From: Vibrio pomeroyi
Lineage (GTDB): Bacteria; Pseudomonadota; Gammaproteobacteria; Enterobacterales; Vibrionaceae
Reading direction: 5' to 3'
DNA length: 64,000 bases
Assembly: GCA_041879425.1 (NCBI GenBank)
Contig: CP090854.1
Span: forward strand, 1,798,001-1,862,000
Made by a program: the position numbers and the translations under genes. Of this stretch, positions 16,748 through 24,843 are shown piece by piece (the stretch's first letter is position 1; every line of letters begins with the position of its first letter). The notes under the pieces are model-generated. The model was given only the letters and a program-made list of their open reading frames with translations, made no database searches and was not told where the DNA came from.

Positions 16748-17437
16748 CTACATAGGTAGATTCAAAAACTCATTTTGATAAAGCTTGTTGGCTAAGCGGT
16801 CACGAAGCTTAGACGGAAGAAACTTCATTCGATTGATTTGTCTAATCAGCTCTTGAGCGAAGCTTGGGTTGCCCTTCATGTTCATTACACAACCCATCAG
16901 TGAGATGCTTTGTGCATCGAGAAGCTTCTTGGCTTGCTCTAGGTGATGACTCGACGTTTCACCATAAGCAACGACAAGTAACGCACAATCACACGCGCTT
17001 GCAACAGATTGAGCAGGAATATTGCCTTTGTTGATATTAAGCAGCGGTGATGTATCAATCACTACACGGTCGTATTTGTTTAACCACTGCGTCACGGCTT
17101 GTTTAAGGGTCGCTGGATCTTTGTAAGCAAGTTGGGTTGATGCAACTTGCGGAGCAGGGACACCAATAAACATTCGCTGAGACTCTACGTGCTCAATGAG
17201 CTGCGTTGTGTGTTCTTCTTCAAACATGTGCAAGTTCTTAAACGCAGAGTTGAATAGGTTAAGGTCTACATACAAGGTAGAGTGACCTGCTAACAAGAAG
17301 CGCTCGGCCAATGCTGTTGCGATAGATGTTACGCCGTCACCAGAATGGCAAGCGGTCACACAGATTGACCGTTGTCCATTCAGTTCAGAAGCTAAGTACA
17401 GTTGTTCAACTTCGGCATGCGTTGCTGAAATAGTCAT
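16748..17437 (-). CDS. sypD: Wzc/CpsD-like P-loop protein, SypD-like
   Basis: This 229-residue cytoplasmic protein has the fold of the kinase half of Wzc/CpsD BY-kinases. The P-loop reads ACHSGDGVTSIATALAE (residues 29-45), the Walker A' segment LYVDLNLFNSAF (55-66) and Walker B-like RVVIDTSPLL. The P-loop has Val where the catalytic Lys of GKS/T is expected, and the C-terminus lacks a tyrosine cluster (only one Tyr near the end). It may therefore regulate export or polymerisation without being an active kinase. It is coupled to sypC by a TAATG overlap. The family and position match sypD. Confidence 0.84.
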   Translation of the reverse strand: MTISATHAEVEQLYLASELNGQRSICVTACHSGDGVTSIATALAERFLLAGHSTLYVDLNLFNSAFKNLHMFEEEHTTQLIEHVESQRMFIGVPAPQVASTQLAYKDPATLKQAVTQWLNKYDRVVIDTSPLLNINKGNIPAQSVASACDCALLVVAYGETSSHHLEQAKKLLDAQSISLMGCVMNMKGNPSFAQELIRQINRMKFLPSKLRDRLANKLYQNEFLNLPM

Positions 17438-19536
17438 TATAACGCTCCTATTAACACGATGGTGGTGGTAATACGTAGGATGTCATCCAAGCCAACACGG
17501 GCTTTCTCGATAAAGCTTTCACGACGGTCTGGAATGTAAATCGTATCACCAGCACGCAGCACTGGTAGGTTGTAGATGTTCGCCGTTTTACTGAACTCAA
17601 CAAGGTCGAAGGTACGAGCTTGGCCTTGGCAACAAGACATGTTCACAATAGTAATCTTCTCTACGTAAGCATTGTCAGTAGGGCCTGCCGCTTCTGCCAA
17701 GATATCTAAGATGGTCATGTTGTCGTTAAACACATAACGACCTGGATTGTTGATTGCGCCCAGTACTCGAACCGTCTCTTCTTTGGGTGTATCTAACCAG
17801 TTTTTGCCTTTCTCAGGGATGTAGATGGTGTCGCCGGTGGTAACGTTTGGCAGCAATGATTCATCACCTGTTTCGAAGTACAGTGACAGGTTTAACTTAC
17901 TCACTTGAGAGTAGGTTTTATCACGGTGTGTCACACGTACATTGTGTATGTCGGCATCTTTGGTTGGACCATCGGCTGCAGATAAGATATCTAGAAAGTG
18001 CATATCTTTGGTGAAGCGGTAACGACCGGGGGCATTCACTTGTCCGAAGATGTAAATCGAAGCATCAGAGCTTTGACGAACCCACTGTGATTTATTGTCC
18101 GAAGGATCTTGTGGTAAGTCGTGAACACGCACAATAGAACCCGCGCGAATTTGAGGCATTTGGTCTCTTGGCGCACCATTACGGATAAAATCATCTAGGT
18201 TAAACACGACTAGCTTTCTACCCGTCACAACTTCAATTTTAGAGGTGTCAGCACGTAGCGTAGGGCCACCAACGTGAGCGAGTAATCCCATGAAGTTCAT
18301 TTCATCTGACCATTCAATACGACCAGGTCGGTTCACCTCACCAATTACATTTACTGCTCTGTCTGGCGTAATCTTCAACCAAGACTTCTCATTCATGTCG
18401 GTTTTCTCTGGAACGAAAATAGCATCGCCAGCTTTGATGCTCGGTGGGTTAGAGTTAGGTAAGCCTTCTGTATAAGCCGCTAAATCAAACTTAAGCACTC
18501 TGCCATCCGCTTTGATTACTCGAATTTGTCGTGACTCTGCGAATCGAGTTGGGCCGCCTGCATTCGCAAGGATATCCATGAAGGTCGCATCGCGTTTGCC
18601 TTCGAAAGCGCCGGGAGCGGCGACTTCACCCATTACGTAGACCATATTCGCACCCGATTTAATCTCTTCTTCTTGTTTCGGAACAAAAATGGTTGAGCCG
18701 GGTTGCAGAGCGGGCAACAAGCTTTCATCCCCAGAATCTAGGTAGCGCTTAAGGTTGAACAGAGTGGGTGTGTTGTTTGAAATTACTCGAATTTGCTCGA
18801 CGCTGGCATAACGGGTTACGCCTCCAGAGCGCATCAGTACATCAACTAGGTCAGTGTTTTCTTTGTAAGTAAACGAGCCGGGTGCGTTCACCTCGCCAAA
18901 CACCTTGATGGCGTTGCGCGAATCCGCACTGTCACCAGAGTTAGCAAGCTTTGCTGCATCAAACTCTTGTTCGATATTACCAACAAGTGGGGAAGCTGGA
19001 ACAAATAAAGAATCTAGCGATTGCAGTGTCGGTAGGTTAGCTTCGTCACCGGAATCTAGAAAACGTTTGTAGTTGAACTCTTTTTTGTCGGCACCACGTT
19101 TTAAGATCAGTTTGTCGAGCTGTGCGCCCGGACGTAAACCGCCAGCTGCATACAGCGCCATTTGGATACTAGAGCCCAATGCAAGCGTGTATTCACCCGG
19201 TTGTTCTACATAGCCTTGAACATAAATGATGATTTGCTGCTCTTTCACATACACAGATGCGTTAGAAAGATCTTTATAAGCAGTAGACAGAGCCTCTAGG
19301 ACAACTTTGTTCAACTGCTCAGTGTCGTAACCTGCAACGAATACCGTTCCCACTTCTGGAAGAGTGATACGTCCACGTTTATCGACTTGAAAGCCTGTGT
19401 TTAGGCTGCTTTCGCCGGGAACATTAACTTGGATCAGGTCACCGACTTGCACAGCGTCTGAAAACTCGTCATTAGCTTGAACAAAACTCGCAAAGAAAAG
19501 AGAAAATGTGATGAACAATGTGATTAGTGTTTTCAT
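17437..19536 (-). CDS. sypC: Polysaccharide export protein with many SLBB domains, SypC-like
   Basis: This 699-residue exported protein has a signal peptide (about 1-21, no lipobox) and then a polysaccharide-export domain (about 27-105). Six SLBB-type repeats follow, each opening with a GxVxxPG-like motif: GYVEQPGEY, GEVNAPGSF, GEVAAPGAF, GEVNRPGRI, GQVNAPGRY and GAINNPGRY. The segments SIFVPA, TIFVPK, AIFVPE and TIYIPE/TIYIPD close individual repeats. A C-terminal hydrophobic stretch (TTTIVLIGAL) ends the chain. It should form or feed the outer-membrane export channel. It is longer than a Wza-type protein because of the repeats. Its start overlaps the sypB stop as ATGA. Confidence 0.88.
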   Translation of the reverse strand: MKTLITLFITFSLFFASFVQANDEFSDAVQVGDLIQVNVPGESSLNTGFQVDKRGRITLPEVGTVFVAGYDTEQLNKVVLEALSTAYKDLSNASVYVKEQQIIIYVQGYVEQPGEYTLALGSSIQMALYAAGGLRPGAQLDKLILKRGADKKEFNYKRFLDSGDEANLPTLQSLDSLFVPASPLVGNIEQEFDAAKLANSGDSADSRNAIKVFGEVNAPGSFTYKENTDLVDVLMRSGGVTRYASVEQIRVISNNTPTLFNLKRYLDSGDESLLPALQPGSTIFVPKQEEEIKSGANMVYVMGEVAAPGAFEGKRDATFMDILANAGGPTRFAESRQIRVIKADGRVLKFDLAAYTEGLPNSNPPSIKAGDAIFVPEKTDMNEKSWLKITPDRAVNVIGEVNRPGRIEWSDEMNFMGLLAHVGGPTLRADTSKIEVVTGRKLVVFNLDDFIRNGAPRDQMPQIRAGSIVRVHDLPQDPSDNKSQWVRQSSDASIYIFGQVNAPGRYRFTKDMHFLDILSAADGPTKDADIHNVRVTHRDKTYSQVSKLNLSLYFETGDESLLPNVTTGDTIYIPEKGKNWLDTPKEETVRVLGAINNPGRYVFNDNMTILDILAEAAGPTDNAYVEKITIVNMSCCQGQARTFDLVEFSKTANIYNLPVLRAGDTIYIPDRRESFIEKARVGLDDILRITTTIVLIGAL

Positions 19537-20366
19537 AGTGCACCTCCCATCTTCGCTGCGTTCTTGGGCGAGATAATTTCAATGCTCACTCGGCGGTTAG
19601 TTAGTAGAGTACCTGCGGTTTCACCCTCAAAAAGCGGTACCGTTTCACCCACAGACACAGCCTTGATTCGTTGTGGACTAAGGCCAAAGATGGTGAGGTA
19701 ACGTTCGACCTGTTTTGCTCGTCCAAGTGCTAACTTATCGTTGTACTCTTCAGTGCCTGTCGCATCTGCGTGTCCAGTAACAATTAAGTCTAACGATTTG
19801 TTTTCTTTTAGAATGTAAGACGCCTCAGCCAGTTTCCCCATGTACTTAGGGTTCACTTCGGTAGAGTCTTGCGCGAATTGATTATCAACGTTTAACAAGT
19901 CATACAGCTGTTCAATCACAGACAACTGCATACGGAATTGGTTTTCATTTTTAGGCGGTTCGCAGCGAGCTTGCGAAGTAACATAGTCGAGTTGGACTTC
20001 AAGTTCGTTAAGACGTTTTCTTTGGATAACAAGGTCGTTGGCGGCATCCAGAAACAGACCACCTTGTAGCTCGCGAGCAATACGATTTTGCTTTTCTATG
20101 GCTTGAACAACGGCAGCAGGGAAGCACCAGCGCGCACCTTCTTGGATTAAGGCATCTAAATGTAGTTTTGCTAGTTGCCAATCAAAACGTAGTCCGTGTT
20201 CAGGACCAAGCGGCTCATCGGGCATGACAGGAGAGAAGTCAGAGTTCTGATAGTTAATCGAGTCGTAACTTTCCGCTAAACCTCCGGTGCCTTGTTCTGG
20301 GTAACTTGTGCAACCCAGAACTAGGACAGACAGAGAAAGGGCTATGTAGTTTTTAAGTTTTTTCAT
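19533..20366 (-). CDS. sypB: OmpA-domain lipoprotein, SypB-like
   Basis: This 277-residue outer-membrane lipoprotein has a signal peptide with lipobox VLGC (lipidated Cys19). A middle region of unknown fold precedes a C-terminal OmpA/MotB peptidoglycan-binding domain (about 165-270: LIVTGHADATGTEEYNDKLA, GRAKQVERYL, TNRRVSIEI). It probably anchors the export machinery to peptidoglycan. It lies 62 bases after sypA and overlaps sypC, so A-B-C-D form one operon. Confidence 0.87.
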   Translation of the reverse strand: MKKLKNYIALSLSVLVLGCTSYPEQGTGGLAESYDSINYQNSDFSPVMPDEPLGPEHGLRFDWQLAKLHLDALIQEGARWCFPAAVVQAIEKQNRIARELQGGLFLDAANDLVIQRKRLNELEVQLDYVTSQARCEPPKNENQFRMQLSVIEQLYDLLNVDNQFAQDSTEVNPKYMGKLAEASYILKENKSLDLIVTGHADATGTEEYNDKLALGRAKQVERYLTIFGLSPQRIKAVSVGETVPLFEGETAGTLLTNRRVSIEIISPKNAAKMGGAL

Positions 20367-20428
20367 GCCAACGTCCTTTGTTTTTTCTTTTTATTATTAT
20401 TTTTAGTTACTTCTAGCTTAGTGGATCT

Positions 20429-20758
20429 TCATGAATTGGTAGGATTTTTTGAGTTAACAGGGATAGCGTGGCCAATACGCAGTAGATTCATAATTTCTAG
20501 TGGCTGACCTGATACGTTTTCCAAGCGCATATTTCTTTCACGTTCAGTTAGGCGTTTGAACATATAAACAATCGCGCCTACACCTGAAGAGTCCAAAAAC
20601 TGCACTTCACTGAAATCGACTTCGATCTCTTGGTGACCATCATTTGAAATCACATCGTCAATGTCTGTCTGTGCATCGCGGCTACCCGCTGCGTCTAAAT
20701 CACCGAAAATAGAAAGGGTCAGCGTTGTTGTGTTTAGGTCAATTTTGCGTAATTCCAT
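20429..20758 (-). CDS. sypA: STAS-domain anti-sigma-factor-antagonist-like protein, SypA-like
   Basis: This 109-residue STAS-domain protein has a beta-strand opening MELRKIDLNTTTLTLSIFGD and the phosphorylatable-serine loop VQFLDSSGVGAIVYMFK, as in SpoIIAA. In V. fischeri SypA is controlled by SypE through serine phosphorylation and is needed for biofilm; no SypE is visible here. The frame is open from 20830, but the ATG at 20758 is chosen. AAGGAGA precedes it, and a sigma-54 promoter lies inside the longer version (20791-20807), so the upstream codons are untranslated leader. Confidence 0.9.
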   Translation of the reverse strand: MELRKIDLNTTTLTLSIFGDLDAAGSRDAQTDIDDVISNDGHQEIEVDFSEVQFLDSSGVGAIVYMFKRLTERERNMRLENVSGQPLEIMNLLRIGHAIPVNSKNPTNS

Positions 20759-20790
20759 AATGATATCTCCTTGAGTGCATGAGTTTAGAA

Positions 20791-20807
20791 TTGCACTGAA
20801 TGTGCCA
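20791..20807 (-). promoter_or_regulatory. Sigma-54 promoter for sypA-B-C-D
   Basis: The minus strand reads TGGCAC-ATTCA-GTGCAA, with correct -24/-12 spacing and one mismatch from TGGCAC-N5-TTGCA. The predicted start near 20780 leaves a leader of about 22 bases before the ATG at 20758. Confidence 0.88.
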
Positions 20808-20859
20808 ACTTTTATGTTGTTTATTTTCAATTAGTTAGAGTTTTTCTTTGGGTGGGTGT

Positions 20860-20893
20860 CATATTGAGAAACGCCACTTCTCAATATGAGAAG
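20860..20893. promoter_or_regulatory. Two inverted candidate SypG enhancer sites upstream of sypA
   Basis: TTCTCA-ATA-TG occurs twice in opposite orientation: minus strand at 20860-20870 and plus strand at 20878-20888. The second copy is part of a perfect palindrome, CTTCTCA-ATA-TGAGAAG (20877-20893), suggesting that the full operator is TTCTCA-N3-TGAGAA. The sites lie 55-85 bases upstream of the -24 element. Confidence 0.8.
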
Positions 20894-21091
20894 TAAAAAT
20901 GAATGAATTTTTGAGAGTCACAATTGATTGATATTGCGAATGAAACGTTAAGTTAAATAAGACTGAAGATTGGATCGCATCTCTAAGGAAATCTCACGTA
21001 CCGTAATTCGAGACCACATAGGATAAAAATACTTGAAGGAAAAAGTACTCGAGTAAATAGCAGATCAAAACAGAAAGCGGATAGGGAGTAG

Positions 21092-21937
21092 ATGATGAGA
21101 TTAACCAAATTGGCGGTTGCAACACTCTTGGCATTTTCATTGCCATCCCACTCATCTTATTTACCGCCTGAACAGTTAGTATTAGCCAATACCTATAAAC
21201 AAGGAATAGATGTCTCTGAGTATTGGACGAGTGAGAAACTCGATGGTATTCGAGCCTTATGGGATGGAAAGCATCTTTATACAAGAAATGGTAATCGAAT
21301 TTACGCACCAAAGTGGTTTACAGAGAGCTTGCCACAAGTGCACTTAGAGGGAGAGCTGTGGGCTGGACGAGGGAAATTCCATCTTGTTCAATCTACTGTG
21401 TTAGATCACACACCTAGCGATAACGCTTGGCGACAGATCGACTTCATGCTCTTCGATATGCCAGGTGCAGCCGGAGATTACCAAAAGCGTTATTACAACA
21501 TATTGCATTGGGTGAGCGTGATCGATGAGTCACACGTCGGTTATGTTGAACATTCACCCATTAAGAATGAAGAAACGTTGTTCCACCAACTAGACAACGT
21601 AGATGAACGAGACGGCGAGGGTTTGATGCTTCGCAAGATCACTAGCCGCTATCAAGCAGGTCGCAGCAATGATTTGTTAAAACTCAAAAGACACCATGAT
21701 GCTGAAGCGACAGTGATTGGTTATAAAACCGGGACGGGCAAATACAAAGGTATGATGGGTTCTATCCTAGTTCACAACGAACAGGGCGTAGAATTTTATA
21801 TTGGCAGTGGATTTACTGACAAAATGAGATTGTCGCCACCCGAGATTGGCAGCCGTATTACTTTTCGCTACAACGGCCTTACTCAAAACGGTAAACCAAA
21901 GTTCGCAAGATTTGTCCGAGAGAAGAGTGATTATTGA
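21092..21937 (+). CDS. ligE: Secreted ATP-dependent DNA ligase, LigE type
   Basis: This 281-residue minimal ATP-dependent DNA ligase has an N-terminal signal peptide (about 1-21, MRLTKLAVATLLAFSLPSHS), so it should act in the periplasm. The nucleotidyltransferase motif I is SEKLDGIRA, with the adenylated lysine Lys49. Motif III-like DFMLFDMP, motif IV EGLMLRK and motif V LLKLK follow, and then a short OB domain (GKYKGMMGSILV, FYIGSGFTDKMR). LigE proteins occur in naturally competent Proteobacteria and have been linked to DNA uptake or extracellular DNA. AGGGAG precedes two consecutive ATGs (21092 and 21095). It is divergent from sypA, and a terminator follows. Confidence 0.87.
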   Translation: MMRLTKLAVATLLAFSLPSHSSYLPPEQLVLANTYKQGIDVSEYWTSEKLDGIRALWDGKHLYTRNGNRIYAPKWFTESLPQVHLEGELWAGRGKFHLVQSTVLDHTPSDNAWRQIDFMLFDMPGAAGDYQKRYYNILHWVSVIDESHVGYVEHSPIKNEETLFHQLDNVDERDGEGLMLRKITSRYQAGRSNDLLKLKRHHDAEATVIGYKTGTGKYKGMMGSILVHNEQGVEFYIGSGFTDKMRLSPPEIGSRITFRYNGLTQNGKPKFARFVREKSDY

Positions 21938-21972
21938 GTCGTTTAGTCATCCGATTTTAATAATTTAGAAAG

Positions 21973-22004
21973 CAAAAGAGCCCTGAAAATCAGAGCTCTT
22001 TTTT
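21973..22004 (+). terminator. Terminator after the DNA ligase gene
   Basis: The hairpin AAAAGAGC/GCTCTTTT, with an inner CTGA/TCAG pair and a run of T, lies about 35 bases past the stop codon. It faces the convergent norM gene. Confidence 0.85.
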
Positions 22005-22061
22005 GTTTTATGTCTTTACGGGTTACACGAATGCTAGTTATGACAATTGTTTCTGGCTAGA

Positions 22062-23432
22062 TTATCGAGAACTGAATTCCAATTGTACTTCATCACTTTG
22101 TTTATGCATCCAATGAAGGCGCATACCAAGCATGGTCGCTGCTGAAGATAGACCAATAATGAAGCCAACCCAGAAACCGTGTGCTCCCATAGGCTCAACA
22201 ATCCAATCTGTCATTCCTAAGATGTAGCCGATAGGAAGGCCAAGCAACCAGTAAGCCACAAAGGTAATGTTGAAGATCGAGCGCATGTCTTTGTAGCCAC
22301 GTAACGCACCTGCAGCAATCACTTGAATAGCGTCGGTACATTGATAAACCGCCGCGAACAACAGTAATTGCATTGCAACGGTGATTACCGCGGTATTCTC
22401 TGTGTACAGCAATGAAACCTGCTCTCTGAAAATTGCCGTCAATGCTGCCGTCATTAATGCAGTCACTAAACCAACAATGATACCCACGTGTGTCGCGATC
22501 TTTGCACCTTCAGTGTTGTTTTCACCCAGCTTATGACCGACGCGAATACTCACGGCGGCACCAATACTCATTGGAATCATGAAGACTAACGAAGAGAAGT
22601 TGATCGCCACTTGGTGCGCGGCAACAATCAATGAGCCAAGTGGGGCAACCAACAAGGAAACAACCGCAAACAAGGTTACCTCGAAGAAGATAGCGGCTGC
22701 GACTGGGAAACCAAGTCTAAACAGGCGAATTTGAGCTTTAAGTTGCGGCTTATGGAAAGTACCGAAGATGTTGATTTTAGCTAAACGCTTTGATGTTAAA
22801 ACGTAAGCGAACAGCAGTGCAAACATCACCCAATATACGATAGCCGTTGCAACGCCACAGCCAACACCACCCAATGCAGGAGCACCAAGCTTTCCGTATA
22901 CGAACATCCAGTTAAGCGGGATGTTTAATAGCAAGCCAATAAAACCAATCACCATTGCAGGCTTAGTTAAAGACATCCCATCGGTAAAGCTTCTCAAGGT
23001 TTGGAACAGCAAAAATGCAGGTACAGCGAACATCACCGCATTCATATAACCTATGGTCTTTTCTGCCATGAGTTGTTCAATGTCCATCCACTCCAATATC
23101 AATTGTGTCTGGAACAGCACGCCAATGATTGGAAGAGAGATGACGAGCGCTAAAAATGCGCCTTGTTGAATTTCAAATGGAATTTTTACTTGTCGACCAG
23201 AACCATTCAGTTGTGCAACGACAGGAACCAACGCCATCAATAGGCCAACACCAAATAAGATTGATGGTAGCCAGATACTTGCCGCAATCGAAACCGCAGC
23301 CATATCGATAGCACTTACGCCACCGGCCATTACGGTATCAACAAAACCCATTCCAGTTTGTGCAACGGATGCGATCAATACTGGGGTCGCAAGTTTAATT
23401 AGATTCGAGGATTCTTCTTTGTAACGATGCAC
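22062..23432 (-). CDS. norM: MATE-family multidrug efflux pump NorM
   Basis: This 456-residue, twelve-helix MATE transporter exports cationic drugs in exchange for sodium. The frame is open to 23546, but the GTG at 23432 with GGAG upstream is chosen. It gives HRYKEESSNLIKLATPVLIA as the N-terminus, the known NorM length, and places the cation-binding Asp at residue 32 (GFVDTVMAG), as reported for V. parahaemolyticus NorM. Conserved MATE features include GGVSAIDMAAVSIAASIW near the N-terminus and LGLPIGYILG near the C-terminus. It is divergent from ribE, with a repeat element in between. Confidence 0.93.
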   Translation of the reverse strand: MHRYKEESSNLIKLATPVLIASVAQTGMGFVDTVMAGGVSAIDMAAVSIAASIWLPSILFGVGLLMALVPVVAQLNGSGRQVKIPFEIQQGAFLALVISLPIIGVLFQTQLILEWMDIEQLMAEKTIGYMNAVMFAVPAFLLFQTLRSFTDGMSLTKPAMVIGFIGLLLNIPLNWMFVYGKLGAPALGGVGCGVATAIVYWVMFALLFAYVLTSKRLAKINIFGTFHKPQLKAQIRLFRLGFPVAAAIFFEVTLFAVVSLLVAPLGSLIVAAHQVAINFSSLVFMIPMSIGAAVSIRVGHKLGENNTEGAKIATHVGIIVGLVTALMTAALTAIFREQVSLLYTENTAVITVAMQLLLFAAVYQCTDAIQVIAAGALRGYKDMRSIFNITFVAYWLLGLPIGYILGMTDWIVEPMGAHGFWVGFIIGLSSAATMLGMRLHWMHKQSDEVQLEFSSR

Positions 23433-23574
23433 AAACAGCTCCAAATAAGAGGGAAAATTAGAATAATAGTGTAGGAAAGGCCATTCTGAAGGATTCAGAG
23501 ACAATGATCTTAAGCTTCCACTGGACGAATCATAAAGAAATGTCACAATAACTGCTATGAAAAACTGTTATTAG

Positions 23575-23836
23575 GGCGTGTTGATCTTTCGAGCTGATTT
23601 TTGCAGCGAGTTGCTGGCCGTTTATACAAGGCAGAGGCGTCGATGTGTAGCTAGCCTACATGAGAATCCGATAACGTAGTAAAAATGGCCAGCAAACGCT
23701 GCCCGAAGGGTTCGGCTACAAGCGTTTTACTCTTTGTTGAGGGAGATTTACTTAGAATGACTAGGCTACTTCTCCCTCGCCGCGATTAAAACGCTTTTAT
23801 CTCGAACAAAATTTAACCGCGAAAGGTCAACACGCC
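23575..23836. mobile_element. MITE-like element with IS5-type ends
   Basis: This 262-bp non-coding element has near-perfect terminal inverted repeats: left GGCGTGTTGATCTTTCG, right the complement with one mismatch. It is flanked by TTAG (23571-23574) and CTAG (23837-23840), which fits the 4-bp YTAR target of IS5-like elements. The same ends bound the decayed IS5-family element at 54673-55526, so that element or an intact relative could have mobilised it. No reading frame of note is inside. Its right end stops 15 bases before the ribE ribosome binding site. Confidence 0.8.
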
Positions 23837-23859
23837 CTAGAATGCTAAATAGGAATCTT

Positions 23860-24468
23860 ATGTTTACAGGTATCGTTCAAGGCATGGCAACGCTGGTTGC
23901 TATCAACAAAAAAGAGTCGTTTCAAACTCATACCATTGAGCTAAGCGACGAAATGGTTGAAGGATTAGCCATTGGTGCTTCAGTAGCTCATAACGGTTGT
24001 TGCTTGACGGTAACGGAAATCTCAGGAAACCAGATTGCTTTTGATTTAATGCAAGCGACATTGCGATTGACGAACTTAGGCCAACTGAATGTTGGTGATA
24101 AAGTGAATGTTGAGCGTGCAGCAAAGTTTGGTGATGAAATTGGCGGTCATAGCATGTCTGGCCATATTACTCTGATGGCTAACCTAGTTGATGTGATTAA
24201 GACAGAAAACAACCGTACACTTTGGTTCGAACTACCAGAAGAATCGATGAAGTACGTGTTGAGCAAGGGTTATATTGGCGTTGATGGTTGTTCATTGACG
24301 ATTGGCGAAGTGGAAGAGAACCGTTTCTCTGTCCATCTGATTCCAGAAACCCTGAATCGTACTTTGTTTGGCGGCCGAGAAGTAGGCGACCAAGTGAACA
24401 TTGAGTTCGATCCTCAAACACAGGCAATTGTTGATACTGTCGAGCGTGTATTAGCGAACCAGAAATAG
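23860..24468 (+). CDS. ribE: Riboflavin synthase, alpha subunit
   Basis: This 202-residue enzyme dismutates two 6,7-dimethyl-8-ribityllumazine molecules into riboflavin. Two tandem lumazine-binding domains are visible. The first starts [13 protein letters not shown] and includes [13 protein letters not shown] and GHSMSGHI. The second includes [17 protein letters not shown] and [15 protein letters not shown]. The start at 23860 is preferred over 23842: AGGAA lies five bases upstream and MFTGI is the universal N-terminus. A MITE-like element lies immediately upstream, so the promoter is either inside that element or displaced beyond it. No FMN-riboswitch-like leader was seen. Confidence 0.94.
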   Translation: MFTGIVQGMATLVAINKKESFQTHTIELSDEMVEGLAIGASVAHNGCCLTVTEISGNQIAFDLMQATLRLTNLGQLNVGDKVNVERAAKFGDEIGGHSMSGHITLMANLVDVIKTENNRTLWFELPEESMKYVLSKGYIGVDGCSLTIGEVEENRFSVHLIPETLNRTLFGGREVGDQVNIEFDPQTQAIVDTVERVLANQK

Positions 24469-24520
24469 CCGGTACGTACATTGTGTTGGTGGCGAAAAAT
24501 CACACCGACGACCAAATTCA

Positions 24521-24547
24521 AAAAGAGCACCTCATGTGCTCTTTTTT
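24521..24547. terminator. Terminator after ribE
   Basis: The stem AAAAGAGCAC/GTGCTCTTTT with loop CTCAT is followed by a T-run. The A-run on the other side would let it also serve the convergent gene. Confidence 0.9.
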
Positions 24548-24575
24548 GATCCTGGTTTAAACGAGAAACTGATTA

Positions 24576-24779
24576 TCAGAATACTTGTTCATCATCGGCA
24601 TCAATCGAAAGGTTGATTCTGTCTCTTACCTCGTCGACCTGCATATCCAAATGAATGGCATTGCAACACGCTGGACAATCATCATAGAAGTCTTGGCTAC
24701 CATTAGATGCATCAAGCGTGATGTTGATACCGTGTCCACAATGCGGACAGGAGACATGTTTCTCTGTGTATTTATGCAT
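24576..24779 (-). CDS. CPXCG-motif zinc-ribbon small protein
   Basis: This 67-residue protein has two knuckles, CPHCG near residue 11 and CPACC near residue 35, probably binding one zinc ion. It belongs to the Cys-rich CPXCG family found in gamma-proteobacteria; no function is established. The acidic tail (DADDEQVF) is typical. The GAGGAGAAT-like stretch before the ATG at 24779 supports the start. An imperfect inverted repeat (ATACCAAT/ATTGGTAT) lies between this gene and the kinase-like gene upstream on the same strand. Confidence 0.85.
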   Translation of the reverse strand: MHKYTEKHVSCPHCGHGINITLDASNGSQDFYDDCPACCNAIHLDMQVDEVRDRINLSIDADDEQVF

Positions 24780-24803
24780 GGCAAATTCTCCTCACTGTAA
24801 CTG

Positions 24804-24843
24804 ATACCAATCGTATTCGGTTATAAACAGCTGTAATTGGTAT
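24804..24843. repeat. Inverted repeat between the CPXCG and kinase genes
   Basis: ATACCAAT and ATTGGTAT form an 8-bp stem with a loop of about 24 bases. It may act as a weak terminator for the kinase-like gene or be a dispersed Vibrio intergenic repeat. There is no clear T-run. Confidence 0.4.

Noticed and set aside
23433..23859. An FMN riboswitch upstream of ribE
   Set aside because: The leader is taken up by the MITE-like element and shows none of the conserved FMN-aptamer segments; Vibrio usually carries that riboswitch at ribB.
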